Source: Ruixingdingia sedimenti (GTDB lineage Bacteria > Pseudomonadota > Alphaproteobacteria > Rhodobacterales > Rhodobacteraceae). Taken from it: 64,000 nucleotides of DNA. Position numbers and translations under genes: made by a program. The stretch covers positions 62,001 through 126,000 of the forward strand of contig NZ_JAVKPH010000003.1 in the NCBI RefSeq assembly GCF_031432425.1, read 5' to 3'. Each line of letters begins with the position of its first letter. Within the stretch, counting starts at the first letter, position 1. Below, piece by piece: positions 27,340-36,029 of the stretch. The notes beneath the pieces were generated by a model. It saw only the letters and a program-made list of their open reading frames with translations, was not told the origin of the DNA and made no database searches.

Positions 27340-28302
27340 TCAGGCCAGCGAGGGGTCGATGCCCTTGCAGGCGGTGACGAGGCCCTTCACCGCATCGACC
27401 GACTTCTGGAACATCGCCTGTTCGTCGCCATTCAGCTTGATGTCGACGATCCGCTCGATCCCGTCCTTGCCGATCACGGTCGGCACGCCGACATAAAGCC
27501 CGTCGAGCCCATAGGCGCCCTTCACATAGGCCGCGCAGGGCAGCAGGCGCTTCTGGTCCTTCAGATAGCTTTCGGCCATCTCGATGGCGCTGGTCGCCGG
27601 CGCGTAGAAGGCCGAGCCGGTCTTGAGCAGGCCGACGATTTCCGCCCCGCCGTCGCGGGTGCGCTGGACGATCGCGTCCAGTTTCTCCTGCGTGGTCCAG
27701 CCCATCTCGACCAGATCCGGCAGCGGGATGCCCGCCACGGTGGAATAGCGGGTCAGCGGCACCATCGTGTCGCCATGGCCGCCCAGAACGAAGGCGGTCA
27801 CGTCCTTCATCGAGACATCGAATTCGAGGCTCAGGAAATGCCGGAAACGCGCGGAATCGAGCACGCCCGCCATGCCCACCACCATGTGATGCGGCAGGCC
27901 CGAGAATTCGCGCAGCGCCCAGACCATCGCATCCAGCGGGTTGGTGATGCAGATCACGAAGGCGTTCGGGGCGTTCTTGGCGATGCCCTCGCCCACCGAC
28001 TTCATCACCTTGAGGTTGATGCCCAGAAGGTCGTCGCGGCTCATCCCCGGCTTGCGCGGCACGCCGGCGGTGACGATGCAGACATCCGCGCCCGCGATGT
28101 CCTCGTAGCTGTTGGCGCCTTTCATCGCGGCGTCGAAGCCCTCCGAGGGGCCCGATTGCGCGATGTCGAGCGCCTTGCCCTGCGGGGTGCCTTCGGCGAT
28201 GTCGAACAGGACGACGTCTCCGAGTTCCTTGATCGCGGCGAGATGGGCGAGCGTGCCGCCGATCTGCCCCGCGCCGATCAGCGCGATCTTGGGTCTGGCC
28301 AT
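27340..28302 (-). CDS. mdh: Malate dehydrogenase
   Basis: An LDH-like MDH of 320 residues: GAGQIGGTLAHLA dinucleotide site, ITAGVPRKPGMSRDDLL with the substrate Args, and GGHGDTMVPLTRY with the catalytic His. It is divergent from the TauE/SafE gene, leaving a 145-bp shared intergenic region. It begins the mdh-suc-lpd TCA block. Confidence 0.97.
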   Translation of the reverse strand: MARPKIALIGAGQIGGTLAHLAAIKELGDVVLFDIAEGTPQGKALDIAQSGPSEGFDAAMKGANSYEDIAGADVCIVTAGVPRKPGMSRDDLLGINLKVMKSVGEGIAKNAPNAFVICITNPLDAMVWALREFSGLPHHMVVGMAGVLDSARFRHFLSLEFDVSMKDVTAFVLGGHGDTMVPLTRYSTVAGIPLPDLVEMGWTTQEKLDAIVQRTRDGGAEIVGLLKTGSAFYAPATSAIEMAESYLKDQKRLLPCAAYVKGAYGLDGLYVGVPTVIGKDGIERIVDIKLNGDEQAMFQKSVDAVKGLVTACKGIDPSLA

Positions 28303-28447
28303 GATGTACTCCGGTTTCCGGTCATTGACGGGGGACGCTTAGGCCCAACCTTTACGCCACGCAAGCCCGGATGGCCCCCGGGGGCTGTCGCAGGGCGCAG
28401 GTTTGCGCTAAACCCGGCCCCCGGCGGCGGCCGCAGGGGGGGCGGGG

Positions 28448-29200
28448 GTGACGTTCGATCTGGCGTTCTTTGCGGTTGCGATCCCGGCGGTGCTGCTGGC
28501 GGGGGTGTCAAAGGGCGGTTTTGCCTCGGGCGCGGCCTTTGCGGCGACACCGATTCTCGCGCTGGTGATCCCGCCGGGGCAGGCGTTGGGGCTGATGCTG
28601 CCGCTGCTGATGCTGATGGATGCGGCCACGCTGCGCCCCTACTGGAAGCGGTGGGATGGCGCGGCGTCGCGCATCCTGATCCTGGGCGGCATTCCCGGCG
28701 TGGTTCTGGGGGCGGCGGTCTGGCGGCTGGTGGATGCCGATCTGATCCGGCTGCTGATCGGGGTCATCGCCATCGGGTTCGTCGCGTTCCAGGTGGCGCG
28801 GATGACGGGGCTGCTGCGGATCGCGCAGCGCCCGATGGGCCCGGTGGCGGGGCTGGCCGCGGGCGCGGCGGCGGGGTTCACCAGTTTCGTCAGCCATGCG
28901 GGCGGGCCGCCCGCGGCGGTCTATCTGCTGATGAAGGGCATCGGCAAGACGCCCTATCAGGCGACCACGGTGATCGTGTTCTGGGCGATCAACATCGTGA
29001 AGGTGATCCCCTTCCTGTTTCTCGGCATCTTCACCGCCGACACATTGCTGGGCAGCCTCATGCTGGCGCCGGTCGCGCTGGTGGGCGCGCGGCTGGGGGT
29101 GAAGGCGCATCACCTTTTGCCCGAGGGGCCGTTCTTCGCGCTGACCTATGTGCTGCTGGTGCTGACCGGGGCCAAGCTGGTGTTCGACGCGCTGGTCTGA
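28448..29200 (+). CDS. TauE/SafE-family membrane permease
   Basis: A 250-residue protein with about eight hydrophobic segments and the TSUP pattern: an internal repeat in which an N-terminal LLAGVSKGGFASGAAF is echoed by GFTSFVSHAGGPPAAVYLL. TSUP members export sulfite, sulfoacetate or other organosulfur/organic anions; the substrate here is unknown. It starts with GTG. No sulfur-metabolism gene adjoins it. Confidence 0.88.
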   Translation: MTFDLAFFAVAIPAVLLAGVSKGGFASGAAFAATPILALVIPPGQALGLMLPLLMLMDAATLRPYWKRWDGAASRILILGGIPGVVLGAAVWRLVDADLIRLLIGVIAIGFVAFQVARMTGLLRIAQRPMGPVAGLAAGAAAGFTSFVSHAGGPPAAVYLLMKGIGKTPYQATTVIVFWAINIVKVIPFLFLGIFTADTLLGSLMLAPVALVGARLGVKAHHLLPEGPFFALTYVLLVLTGAKLVFDALV

Positions 29201-29234
29201 GGGGGGGGCATCCACGCGCGCGCGCCGGTTGACC

Positions 29235-29460
29235 CGGGCGGGGTAAGGAAACGCACTGCGTTTCCCCGCCCGTTCGCGCGGCGGTGCCGTGAGAGACGGT
29301 GATCACAGGAGTAACGGCCAGGCCGGCGCCTGCCCCGGCGGGCGAGAAGCGCCCGCCATGGGCGGGGCGGGCGCTGGCCGGGGGCTTGGGGCCCCCGGCC
29401 GGGGCAGCGAGATCTGCGTCGCGGTGGCGAAGGCACGCGCCTTCGCCAGACAGAACGATA
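29235..29460. repeat. Dispersed element, copy X
   Basis: This occupies most of the 392-bp gap between the TSUP gene and mcl2, which has no gene that I can see. Blocks recur in inverted orientation at 51863-52045: a GGAAACGCA...TGCGTTTCC hairpin, CGCCCGTTCGCG, GGCGCTGGCCGGG...CTTGGG and a 10-bp-stem hairpin TGGCGAAGGC-ACGC-GCCTTCGCCA (29425-29448). Copy X has about 55 bp extra in the middle. Promoter signals for mcl2 would lie in 29461-29592. Confidence 0.75.
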
Positions 29461-29592
29461 GTGCGACTGCCCCACCTTTAGGTCCGCGCTTACCCCGACT
29501 CCCGCCCCCGGGTTTCGCGGCGGTGCAGAAAGACCTTGCCGGATGTGCCGCGGTTGTGGTCACTGACGCAAGAATATTTCGTGGAGCGAATC

Positions 29593-30450
29593 ATGACCCA
29601 GCCCGCCCGCCCGTTCCGTTCGGTGCTCTACATCCCCGCCTCGCGCGAGCGCGCGATGGAAAAGGCGCGCGGCCTGCCTGTCGATGCGATCATCTTCGAT
29701 CTGGAAGACGCCGTGGCGCCGGACGAAAAGGCCCCGGGGCGGGACCTGCTGGTGCAGGTGCTGCGGACGGCCGATTACGGCCAGCGCGCGCGGATCGTGC
29801 GGGTGAACGGGCTCGACACCCAATGGGGCCGCGACGATCTGGCGGCGCTGGCCGGCGTGCCGCTGGAGGCCGTGCTGATCCCCAAGGTCAACCGCGCCGC
29901 GGATGTCGAGGCGGTGGCGCAGGCGCTGCCCGGCGTCGCCATCTGGGCGATGATGGAAACGCCTCTGGGCATGCTGAACGCGGCGGAAATCGCGGCGCAT
30001 CCGCGGCTGGAGGGCATGGTGATGGGCACCAACGACCTCGCCAAGGATCTGGGCACCCGTTTCCGCCCCGACCGGCTGCCGCTGCTGACGGGCCTCGGCC
30101 TCAGCCTGCTGGCGGCGCGGGCGCATGGGGTGGCGATCGTCGATGGCGTCTACAATGCGTTCAGGGACGCCGAGGGCCTGCGCGCCGAATGCGAACAGGG
30201 CCGCGACATGGGCTTCGACGGCAAGACCCTGATCCACCCCGATCAGGTCGCCATCGCCAACGAGGTCTTCGCGCCCTCCGAGGCCGATGTGGCCCTTGCC
30301 CGCCGCCAGATCGAGGCGTTCGAGGCCGCCGCCGCCGCGGGGCAGGGCGTTGCGGTCGTGGATGGCAAGATCGTCGAAAACCTGCATATCGTGACCGCAC
30401 AGGCGACCCTGGCCAAGGCGGCGGCGATCGCCGCCCTGTCGGCGGGGTGA
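29593..30450 (+). CDS. mcl2: (S)-Malyl-CoA thioesterase (HpcH/HpaI-CitE family)
   Basis: Probably hydrolyses (S)-malyl-CoA in the ethylmalonyl-CoA/glyoxylate assimilation route. The 285-residue protein begins RPFRSVLYIPASRERAMEKA, with the family motifs IIFDLEDAV, MMETPLGMLNAAEIA and GTNDLAKDLG. Its N-terminus resembles Rhodobacter Mcl2 rather than the Mcl1 lyase (from memory). The nearby mesaconyl-CoA hydratase supports pathway membership. ATG 29593 follows GTGGAGCGAATC. Confidence 0.85.
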   Translation: MTQPARPFRSVLYIPASRERAMEKARGLPVDAIIFDLEDAVAPDEKAPGRDLLVQVLRTADYGQRARIVRVNGLDTQWGRDDLAALAGVPLEAVLIPKVNRAADVEAVAQALPGVAIWAMMETPLGMLNAAEIAAHPRLEGMVMGTNDLAKDLGTRFRPDRLPLLTGLGLSLLAARAHGVAIVDGVYNAFRDAEGLRAECEQGRDMGFDGKTLIHPDQVAIANEVFAPSEADVALARRQIEAFEAAAAAGQGVAVVDGKIVENLHIVTAQATLAKAAAIAALSAG

Positions 30451-30480
30451 GCCCGGCCAATAGCAAGCGAAAGGCGAGCC

Positions 30481-31023
30481 ATGACCCTGTTGATCCTCGG
30501 CGTGGCCCTGTGGTGGGCCGGTCATCTGTTCAAGCGCGCGGCGCCCGGGCTGCGGGCGGGCATGGGCGACCGGGGCCGGGGCGTGGTGGCGCTGGTGCTG
30601 CTGGTGTCGGTGGTGCTGATGGTCCTCGGCTATCGTGGCGCCGGGGGTGCGGTGTACTGGGGACGCAGCCCGGCGCTGGTCGGCGTCAACAACCTCGTCA
30701 TGCTGGCCTCGGTCTATCTGTTCGCGGCGGCAGGCATGAAGACCGCGGTGGCGCGGCGGCTGCGGCATCCGATGTTGCTGGGCGTGCTGCTGTGGTCGGC
30801 GGCGCATCTGCTGGTGAACGGCGATGCGGCGTCCGTCGTGCTGTTCGGCGGGATCGGGCTCTGGGCCCTGGTCGAAATGGCGGTGATCGGCCGCGCGGAC
30901 CCCTGGGTGCCGCCGCGGGGCAAGGGACCGAAGATGGAGATCTTCGCCATCCTCGGCACGGTTCTGGTCTATGGCGTGCTTGCGGGCGCGCATTATCTGC
31001 TGGGGTATCCGGCGTTCGGGTGA
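30481..31023 (+). CDS. NnrU-family membrane protein
   Basis: A 180-residue protein with five or six membrane segments, matching NnrU (ILGVALWWAGHLFKRAAPG, YRGAGGAVYWG, HPMLLGVLLWSAAHLLVNGD). NnrU was named from nitrite/nitric oxide gene clusters, but homologues occur widely in alphaproteobacteria outside them, including here. It starts 30 bp after mcl2 and ends 4 bp before the DUF1737 gene, so it is likely co-transcribed. Confidence 0.87.
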   Translation: MTLLILGVALWWAGHLFKRAAPGLRAGMGDRGRGVVALVLLVSVVLMVLGYRGAGGAVYWGRSPALVGVNNLVMLASVYLFAAAGMKTAVARRLRHPMLLGVLLWSAAHLLVNGDAASVVLFGGIGLWALVEMAVIGRADPWVPPRGKGPKMEIFAILGTVLVYGVLAGAHYLLGYPAFG

Positions 31024-31027
31024 AGCG

Positions 31028-31231
31028 ATGAAACTCTATCGACTGCTGACCGAGGACGACACCTCGGCCTTCTGCCACAAGGTCACGGCGGCGCTGAACA
31101 AGGGTTGGGAACTGCATGGTGGCCCCGCCTACGCCTTCGATGCGGCGCGGGGCGTGATGCGCTGCGCGCAGGCGGTGGTGAAGGACGCGCCGGGCGACTA
31201 TGCGCCAGAGGTGAAGCTGGGCGAGCAGTAG
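31028..31231 (+). CDS. DUF1737 small protein
   Basis: A 67-residue protein, MKLYRLLTEDDTSAFCHKV, then ALNKGWELHGGPAYAFD, the DUF1737 signature. No function is known for the family; it is small, cytosolic and often encoded beside central-metabolism genes. It follows the NnrU-like gene by 4 bp. Confidence 0.86.
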   Translation: MKLYRLLTEDDTSAFCHKVTAALNKGWELHGGPAYAFDAARGVMRCAQAVVKDAPGDYAPEVKLGEQ

Positions 31232-31268
31232 GGTCAGCGTCGGGGGCGGCGCCATTGGATGGCGCGGC

Positions 31269-31314
31269 GCCGGGGCGCTGCCCCGGACCCCGGAGTATTT
31301 TTGAAAAGATGAAG
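31269..31314. repeat. Single GGAGTATTT...AAGATGAAG repeat unit
   Basis: A hairpin CCGGGGC-GC-TGCCCCGG is followed by ACCCCGGAGTATTTTTG and AAAAGATGAAG. It is the same unit as the right arms at 58917-58964 and 63025-63072 (seen there in reverse). It lies between the DUF1737 and mesaconyl-CoA hydratase genes and may act as a terminator because of the TATTTTT tract. Confidence 0.65.
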
Positions 31315-31328
31315 CGGGAGGCGTGGGC

Positions 31329-32357
31329 ATGAAGACGAATGCGGGGCGGTTTTTCGAGGATTATCGGGTGGGCGAGACCATCACCCATGCCGTGCCGCGC
31401 ACGCTGTCGGGGGGGGAGCGGGCGTTCTATCACGCGCTCTATCCCGCGCGCGGGGCGCTTTATTCTTCGGATGAATTCGCGCGGGCCTGCGGGCTGCCGG
31501 CCGCGCCGCTGGACGACCTGATCGCCTTCCACACCGTTTTCGGCAAGACCGTGCCCGACATCAGCCTGAATGCGGTGGCGAACCTCGGCTATGCCGAGGG
31601 GCGGTGGCTGGCGCCGGTATATCCGGGCGACACGCTGCGGTCCGTATCCGAGGTGATCGGGCTGCGCGAGAATTCCAACGGCAGGTCCGGCGTCGTCTGG
31701 GTGCGCACCCGGGGGCTGAACCAGCGGGGCGAGGCGGTGCTGGAATATGTCCGCTGGGTGATGGTGCGCAAGCGGCGCGACACGCCCGCGCCCGCGCCGG
31801 TGGTGCCCGCGCTGGCCCCGGCGGTCGCGGCCGCCGATCTGGTGGTGCCGGCGGGGCTCGACTTCACCGGCTACGATTTCCCGCTGGCGGGCGAGGGGCA
31901 TCGCTGGGGCGACTATGCCGTGGGCGAGACCATCGACCATGTGGACGGCGTGACCATCGAGGAGGCCGAGCACATGCTCGCCACCCGGCTGTGGCAGAAC
32001 ACCGCCAAGGTGCATTTCGACGCCACCTTCCGCGAGGACGGCAAGCGGCTGATCTATGGCGGCCATGTCATCAGTCTGGCGCGGGCGCTGTCGTTCAATG
32101 GCCTCGCCAATGCGCAGATGATCGTGGCGCTGAACGGCGGCGCGCATGCCAATCCCTGTTTCGCGGGCGATACCCTGCGCGCCTGGTCCGAGGTGCTGGA
32201 CAAGGCCGAAACGGCGGCGCCCGGGGTGGGGGCGATCCGGCTGCGGCTGGTGGCGGTGCGGCAGGGGGCGGCGCCCTTCGCGCTGAAGGATGCGGCGGGC
32301 AAGTACCTGCCCGAGGTCCTGCTCGATTTCGACTACTGGGCGCTGATGCCGCGCTGA
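31329..32357 (+). CDS. mch: Mesaconyl-CoA hydratase (MaoC-like, double hotdog)
   Basis: Hydrates mesaconyl-CoA to beta-methylmalyl-CoA in the ethylmalonyl-CoA pathway. The 342-residue chain has two MaoC-like halves (FFEDYRVGETITHAVPRTL and DYAVGETIDHVDGVTIEEAEHM). An internal GRSGVVWVRTRGLNQRGE segment matches the family. ATG 31329 has GGGAGG 6-11 bases upstream; a GTG at 31323 is less likely. It lies next to mcl2 as in Rhodobacter-type genomes. Confidence 0.88.
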   Translation: MKTNAGRFFEDYRVGETITHAVPRTLSGGERAFYHALYPARGALYSSDEFARACGLPAAPLDDLIAFHTVFGKTVPDISLNAVANLGYAEGRWLAPVYPGDTLRSVSEVIGLRENSNGRSGVVWVRTRGLNQRGEAVLEYVRWVMVRKRRDTPAPAPVVPALAPAVAAADLVVPAGLDFTGYDFPLAGEGHRWGDYAVGETIDHVDGVTIEEAEHMLATRLWQNTAKVHFDATFREDGKRLIYGGHVISLARALSFNGLANAQMIVALNGGAHANPCFAGDTLRAWSEVLDKAETAAPGVGAIRLRLVAVRQGAAPFALKDAAGKYLPEVLLDFDYWALMPR

Positions 32358-32547
32358 GCCCGGAAATGCGGCGTTGCGGCGGGGCCGTGACGCCGAAAGG
32401 GGCGCGATGCGGAAATCCTGATGCGGCGCTGCAACATCGCGGGCGCCGCAACGGCCCCCGATCCCCGCGCGGCGCTTTTGTCCATGGTGCGGGGCGGCGG
32501 AAAGTGCTTTTGTAAACATCATGCAACATGGTTCGCAGGAGTCCCCC

Positions 32548-33189
32548 ATGCGCTCGCTTCTCGCCGCTTCCGCCCTTGCCCTGGGCGTTTCGGTCCCCGG
32601 TCTCGCCGCCGCGCAGGACCTGTCGGTTTCCGCCGGCTTCACGCTGACCAGCCGCTATGTCAGCAGCGGCATCGAGCAGACCAAGGGCGCCGCCTTCCAG
32701 CCCTGGGTGGAGGCAGAGATCGCCGGCTTCTACTTCGGGGCCTGGGCCTCGAACACCACCAAGTCGGTGATCGGCCATTCGGCCGAGATCGACCTCTATC
32801 TGGGCTACCGCAACCAGATCGGCATCTTCGCCTATGACGTGGGCTATGCCCGCTACTTCTACCGCAACCCGTCGTGGGATTGCTGCGGCGAGATCACCTT
32901 GGATCTGAGCGTGACCCCGGTGGAACAGTTCACCGTCGGGCTGGACATCGCCCACGACCCGAGCGCGGATGTCACCAACAGCGCCGTCTATGCCAGCTTC
33001 GCGCCGATGGACAAGATCACCCTCGACGCCACCTATGGCGAGATCAACAAGGGCGGGCATTCCTACTGGTCGGTGGGCGCGGGCTATGCCGTCACCGATT
33101 CGCTCGGCCTGTCGCTGGCCTATCACGACACCGACATCAGCAAGGGCCTCGCGGTCCTGTCGCTCGACTACAGCTTCTCCATCCGCTGA
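32548..33189 (+). CDS. TorF-family outer-membrane beta-barrel protein
   Basis: A 213-residue secreted protein: a signal peptide of about 20-23 residues (MRSLLAASALALGVSVPGLAAA), then alternating strands ending in an aromatic-type C-terminus (YSFSIR). The family is annotated as a putative porin from its SAGFTLTSRYVSSGIEQ start. ATG 32548 follows CGCAGGAG. An intrinsic terminator follows. The substrate is unknown; two adjacent Cys (WDCCGE) are unusual for a porin. Confidence 0.85.
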   Translation: MRSLLAASALALGVSVPGLAAAQDLSVSAGFTLTSRYVSSGIEQTKGAAFQPWVEAEIAGFYFGAWASNTTKSVIGHSAEIDLYLGYRNQIGIFAYDVGYARYFYRNPSWDCCGEITLDLSVTPVEQFTVGLDIAHDPSADVTNSAVYASFAPMDKITLDATYGEINKGGHSYWSVGAGYAVTDSLGLSLAYHDTDISKGLAVLSLDYSFSIR

Positions 33190-33212
33190 GCCGCAGCGCC
33201 TTTCCGCATCCG

Positions 33213-33240
33213 GGGCCGCGACCGTTGTCGCGGCCCTTTT
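33213..33240 (+). terminator. Intrinsic terminator after TorF gene
   Basis: A 9-bp stem GGGCCGCGA (33213-33221)/TCGCGGCCC (33228-33236) is followed by TTTT. Confidence 0.88.
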
Positions 33241-33251
33241 GCATGGCCGAT

Positions 33252-33279
33252 GTGATCACGCTGTTTTGCGCGTGATCAC
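33252..33279. promoter_or_regulatory. Paired GTGATCAC palindromes upstream of sdhC
   Basis: Two palindromes at 33252-33259 and 33272-33279 are 20 bp apart, start to start. Outer flanks match the sucC site. Together they form a large dyad, GTGATCACGC...GCGTGATCAC, about 150-180 bp before the sdhC ATG. Confidence 0.6.
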
Positions 33280-33429
33280 AAAGCGCGGCTTTTTGTATTG
33301 CCCACGCCACATTCCGGCGCTTTTCCCGCGGCTGGCCCGTGACAGCGGCGAAAAAAAGCGTATTCATCACCGCGAAGTCAGCGGGCCGCCCGGATGCGGC
33401 CCGCAGCCCGCCAGCCGAAAGGGAATCCC

Positions 33430-33819
33430 ATGGCCGAGCCAAAACGGGTGGAACGCCCCCTGTCCCCATTCATGATCGGGCCCTACTACCGCCCGCAGAT
33501 GACCTCGATCAGCTCGATCCTGACGCGCATCACCGGCAACGGGCTGATCGTGGCGGCGGTGCTGGCCGTCTGGTGGCTGCTGGCGGCGGCGACGGGGGAC
33601 GACTATTTCGCCACCGCCGACGCGGTGGTGCGGTCGTGGTTCGGGAAACTGGTGTTCCTTGGGTCCATCTGGGCGATCTGGTACCACTACCTCGCCGGGC
33701 TGCGGCACCTTTACTTCGACGCCGGCCACGGGATGGAGATCCGCACCGCGGAAACGCTCGGCTGGGTCTGCGTCATCGGTTCGGTCGTGCTGACCGTCAT
33801 CACCATCCTGATCCTGTGA
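33430..33819 (+). CDS. sdhC: Succinate dehydrogenase cytochrome b556 subunit
   Basis: A 129-residue membrane anchor with three hydrophobic segments; the N-terminal RPLSPFMIGPYYRPQMTSISSI is the SdhC signature and the HYLAGLRHL His is a candidate heme ligand. ATG 33430 follows GAAAGGGAATCCC. It is the first gene of sdhCDAB and participates in quinone reduction at the inner membrane. Confidence 0.95.
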   Translation: MAEPKRVERPLSPFMIGPYYRPQMTSISSILTRITGNGLIVAAVLAVWWLLAAATGDDYFATADAVVRSWFGKLVFLGSIWAIWYHYLAGLRHLYFDAGHGMEIRTAETLGWVCVIGSVVLTVITILIL

Positions 33820-33826
33820 GGGCAAC

Positions 33827-34198
33827 ATGCGCTATCTGACCGCACGCAAGCGCGCCGAAGGCAAGGGCGCGGCCCATCGGGGGACGGAACACCACTGGTA
33901 CATGCAGGCGTCGGCCGTGGGGCTGGCCTTCGCGGTGCCGACCTTCCTCTATATCTTCGGCTCTGCCATCGGCGGCACCCGCGAAGAGGTGCTGGCCACC
34001 TTCGCGCGCCCCTTCCCGGCGATCCTGACCGCGCTGGTGCTGGTGGTGGGGATGCAGCATTTCCGCAAGGGCGCCATCATGATGATCGAGGATTACTGGC
34101 GCGGCAGCCTGCGCAAGACGCTGATCATCGCCGTCACCGCGCTTTCCTACATCATCGTCGCGACCGGGCTTTACGCGCTGGTCAAGATCGCGCTTTGA
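33827..34198 (+). CDS. sdhD: Succinate dehydrogenase membrane anchor subunit
   Basis: A 123-residue protein with three membrane segments (AVGLAFAVPTFLYIFGSA, AILTALVLVVGMQHF, LIIAVTALSYIIVATGLYAL) and a His in the second (MQHF) as a candidate heme ligand. It starts 7 bp after sdhC. It completes the membrane part of complex II. Confidence 0.93.
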   Translation: MRYLTARKRAEGKGAAHRGTEHHWYMQASAVGLAFAVPTFLYIFGSAIGGTREEVLATFARPFPAILTALVLVVGMQHFRKGAIMMIEDYWRGSLRKTLIIAVTALSYIIVATGLYALVKIAL

Positions 34199-34211
34199 GG
34201 ACCTGAGAGAC

Positions 34212-36017
34212 ATGGCAGCTTACGCTTACGAGACGCATGAATATGACGTCGTGGTGGTCGGCGCGGGTGGCGCGGGCCTGCGTGCTACCCTCGGGATGGC
34301 CGAACAGGGCCTGCGCACGGCCTGCGTGACCAAGGTGTTCCCGACCCGCAGCCACACCGTGGCGGCCCAGGGCGGCATCGCGGCGAGCCTGTCGAACATG
34401 GGGCCGGACCACTGGCAATGGCACATGTTCGACACCGTGAAGGGGTCGGACTGGCTTGGCGACACCGACGCGATGGAATACCTCGCGCGCGAGGCGCCCA
34501 AGGCGGTGTACGAACTGGAACACTACGGCGTGCCCTTCAGCCGCACCGAGGAAGGCAAGATCTACCAGCGGCCCTTCGGCGGCCATACCACCGAATTCGG
34601 CGACGGCCCCCCGGTGCAGCGCACCTGCGCCGCCGCCGACCGCACCGGCCACGCGATCCTGCACACGCTCTATGGCCAGAGCCTCAAGAACAACGCGGAA
34701 TTCTACGTCGAATATTTCGCCATCGACCTGATCATGTCCGCCGACGGCCGTTGCCAGGGCGTGGTCTGCTGGAAGCTCGACGACGGCACGATGCATGTGT
34801 TCAACGCCAAGATGACCGTGCTGGCCACCGGCGGCTATGGCCGGGCCTATTTCAGCGCGACCTCGGCCCATACCTGCACCGGCGACGGCGGCGGCATGGT
34901 GGCGCGGGCGGGGCTGGCGTTGCAGGACATGGAATTCGTGCAGTTCCACCCCACGGGCATCTATGGGTCCGGCTGCCTCATCACCGAAGGCGCGCGGGGC
35001 GAGGGCGGCTATCTGACCAACGCCAACGGCGAGCGGTTCATGGAACGCTACGCGCCGCAGTACAAGGATCTGGCGCCGCGGGACTATGTGTCGCGGTCCA
35101 TGACGATGGAGATCCGCGAGGGCCGGGGCGTGGGCGAACACGGCGACCACATCCACCTGAACCTCAGCCACCTGCCGCCCGAGGCGTTGGCCGAACGCCT
35201 GCCCGGCATTTCGGAATCCGCCCGGATCTTCGCCGGCGTGGACGTGACCAAGGAACCGATCCCGGTGCTGCCGACCGTGCATTACAACATGGGCGGCATT
35301 CCCACGAACTACTGGGGCGAGGTCATCAACCCGACCGCCGCCGACCCGAACGCCATCGTCCCCGGCCTGATGGCGGTGGGCGAGGCGGGCTGTGCCAGCG
35401 TACACGGGGCGAACCGGCTCGGCTCGAACTCGCTGATCGACCTCGTGGTCTTCGGGCGCGCCGCGGCGATCCGCGCCGGCAAGGTGGTGGACCGCGACGG
35501 GCCGAACCCGGTGCTGAACAAGGCCGGCGTCGATGCCGCCTTCGACCGCTTCGACGGGCTGCGCCACGCCAGCGGCACCATCCCCACCGCCGAACTGCGG
35601 CTGGAGATGCAGCGCACCATGCAGGCCGACGCGGCGGTGTTCCGCACCGACAAGACGCTGAAGGAAGGCGTGGAAAAGATGACCGCGATCGCCGCCCGCC
35701 TCGGCGACCTGCATGTCACCGACCGCAGCCTGATCTGGAACAGCGACCTGATGGAAACGCTGGAACTGACCAACCTGATGCCCAACGCGCTGGCCACCAT
35801 CGTCGGCGCCGAGGCGCGCAAGGAAAGCCGCGGCGCGCATGCCTCCGAAGACCACCCCACCCGCGACGACGCCAACTGGCGCGTGCACACCATCGCGCGG
35901 GTGGACGGCAACAAGGTCGCGCTCAGCTACCGCGACGTCATCAAGGACCCGCTGACCACCCCCGAACAGGGCGGCATCGACCCGTACAAGATCGCGCCCA
36001 AGGCGCGGGTATTCTGA
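34212..36017 (+). CDS. sdhA: Succinate dehydrogenase flavoprotein subunit
   Basis: The 601-residue catalytic subunit. FAD site VVGAGGAGLRA, covalent FAD His48 in PTRSHTVAAQGGI, HPTGIYGSGCLITEGARGEGG and the catalytic HYNMGGIPTN segment are all present. It is 13 bp after sdhD and 12 bp before sdhB. An uninterrupted 917-codon frame on the opposite strand is a GC artefact. Confidence 0.97.
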   Translation: MAAYAYETHEYDVVVVGAGGAGLRATLGMAEQGLRTACVTKVFPTRSHTVAAQGGIAASLSNMGPDHWQWHMFDTVKGSDWLGDTDAMEYLAREAPKAVYELEHYGVPFSRTEEGKIYQRPFGGHTTEFGDGPPVQRTCAAADRTGHAILHTLYGQSLKNNAEFYVEYFAIDLIMSADGRCQGVVCWKLDDGTMHVFNAKMTVLATGGYGRAYFSATSAHTCTGDGGGMVARAGLALQDMEFVQFHPTGIYGSGCLITEGARGEGGYLTNANGERFMERYAPQYKDLAPRDYVSRSMTMEIREGRGVGEHGDHIHLNLSHLPPEALAERLPGISESARIFAGVDVTKEPIPVLPTVHYNMGGIPTNYWGEVINPTAADPNAIVPGLMAVGEAGCASVHGANRLGSNSLIDLVVFGRAAAIRAGKVVDRDGPNPVLNKAGVDAAFDRFDGLRHASGTIPTAELRLEMQRTMQADAAVFRTDKTLKEGVEKMTAIAARLGDLHVTDRSLIWNSDLMETLELTNLMPNALATIVGAEARKESRGAHASEDHPTRDDANWRVHTIARVDGNKVALSYRDVIKDPLTTPEQGGIDPYKIAPKARVF

Positions 36018-36029
36018 GGAGGCAGCCAG

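Noticed and set aside
29299..29306. Single GTGATCAC upstream of mcl2
   Set aside because: Unpaired, inside the dispersed element, about 290 bp from the gene, and absent from the other copy of the element.
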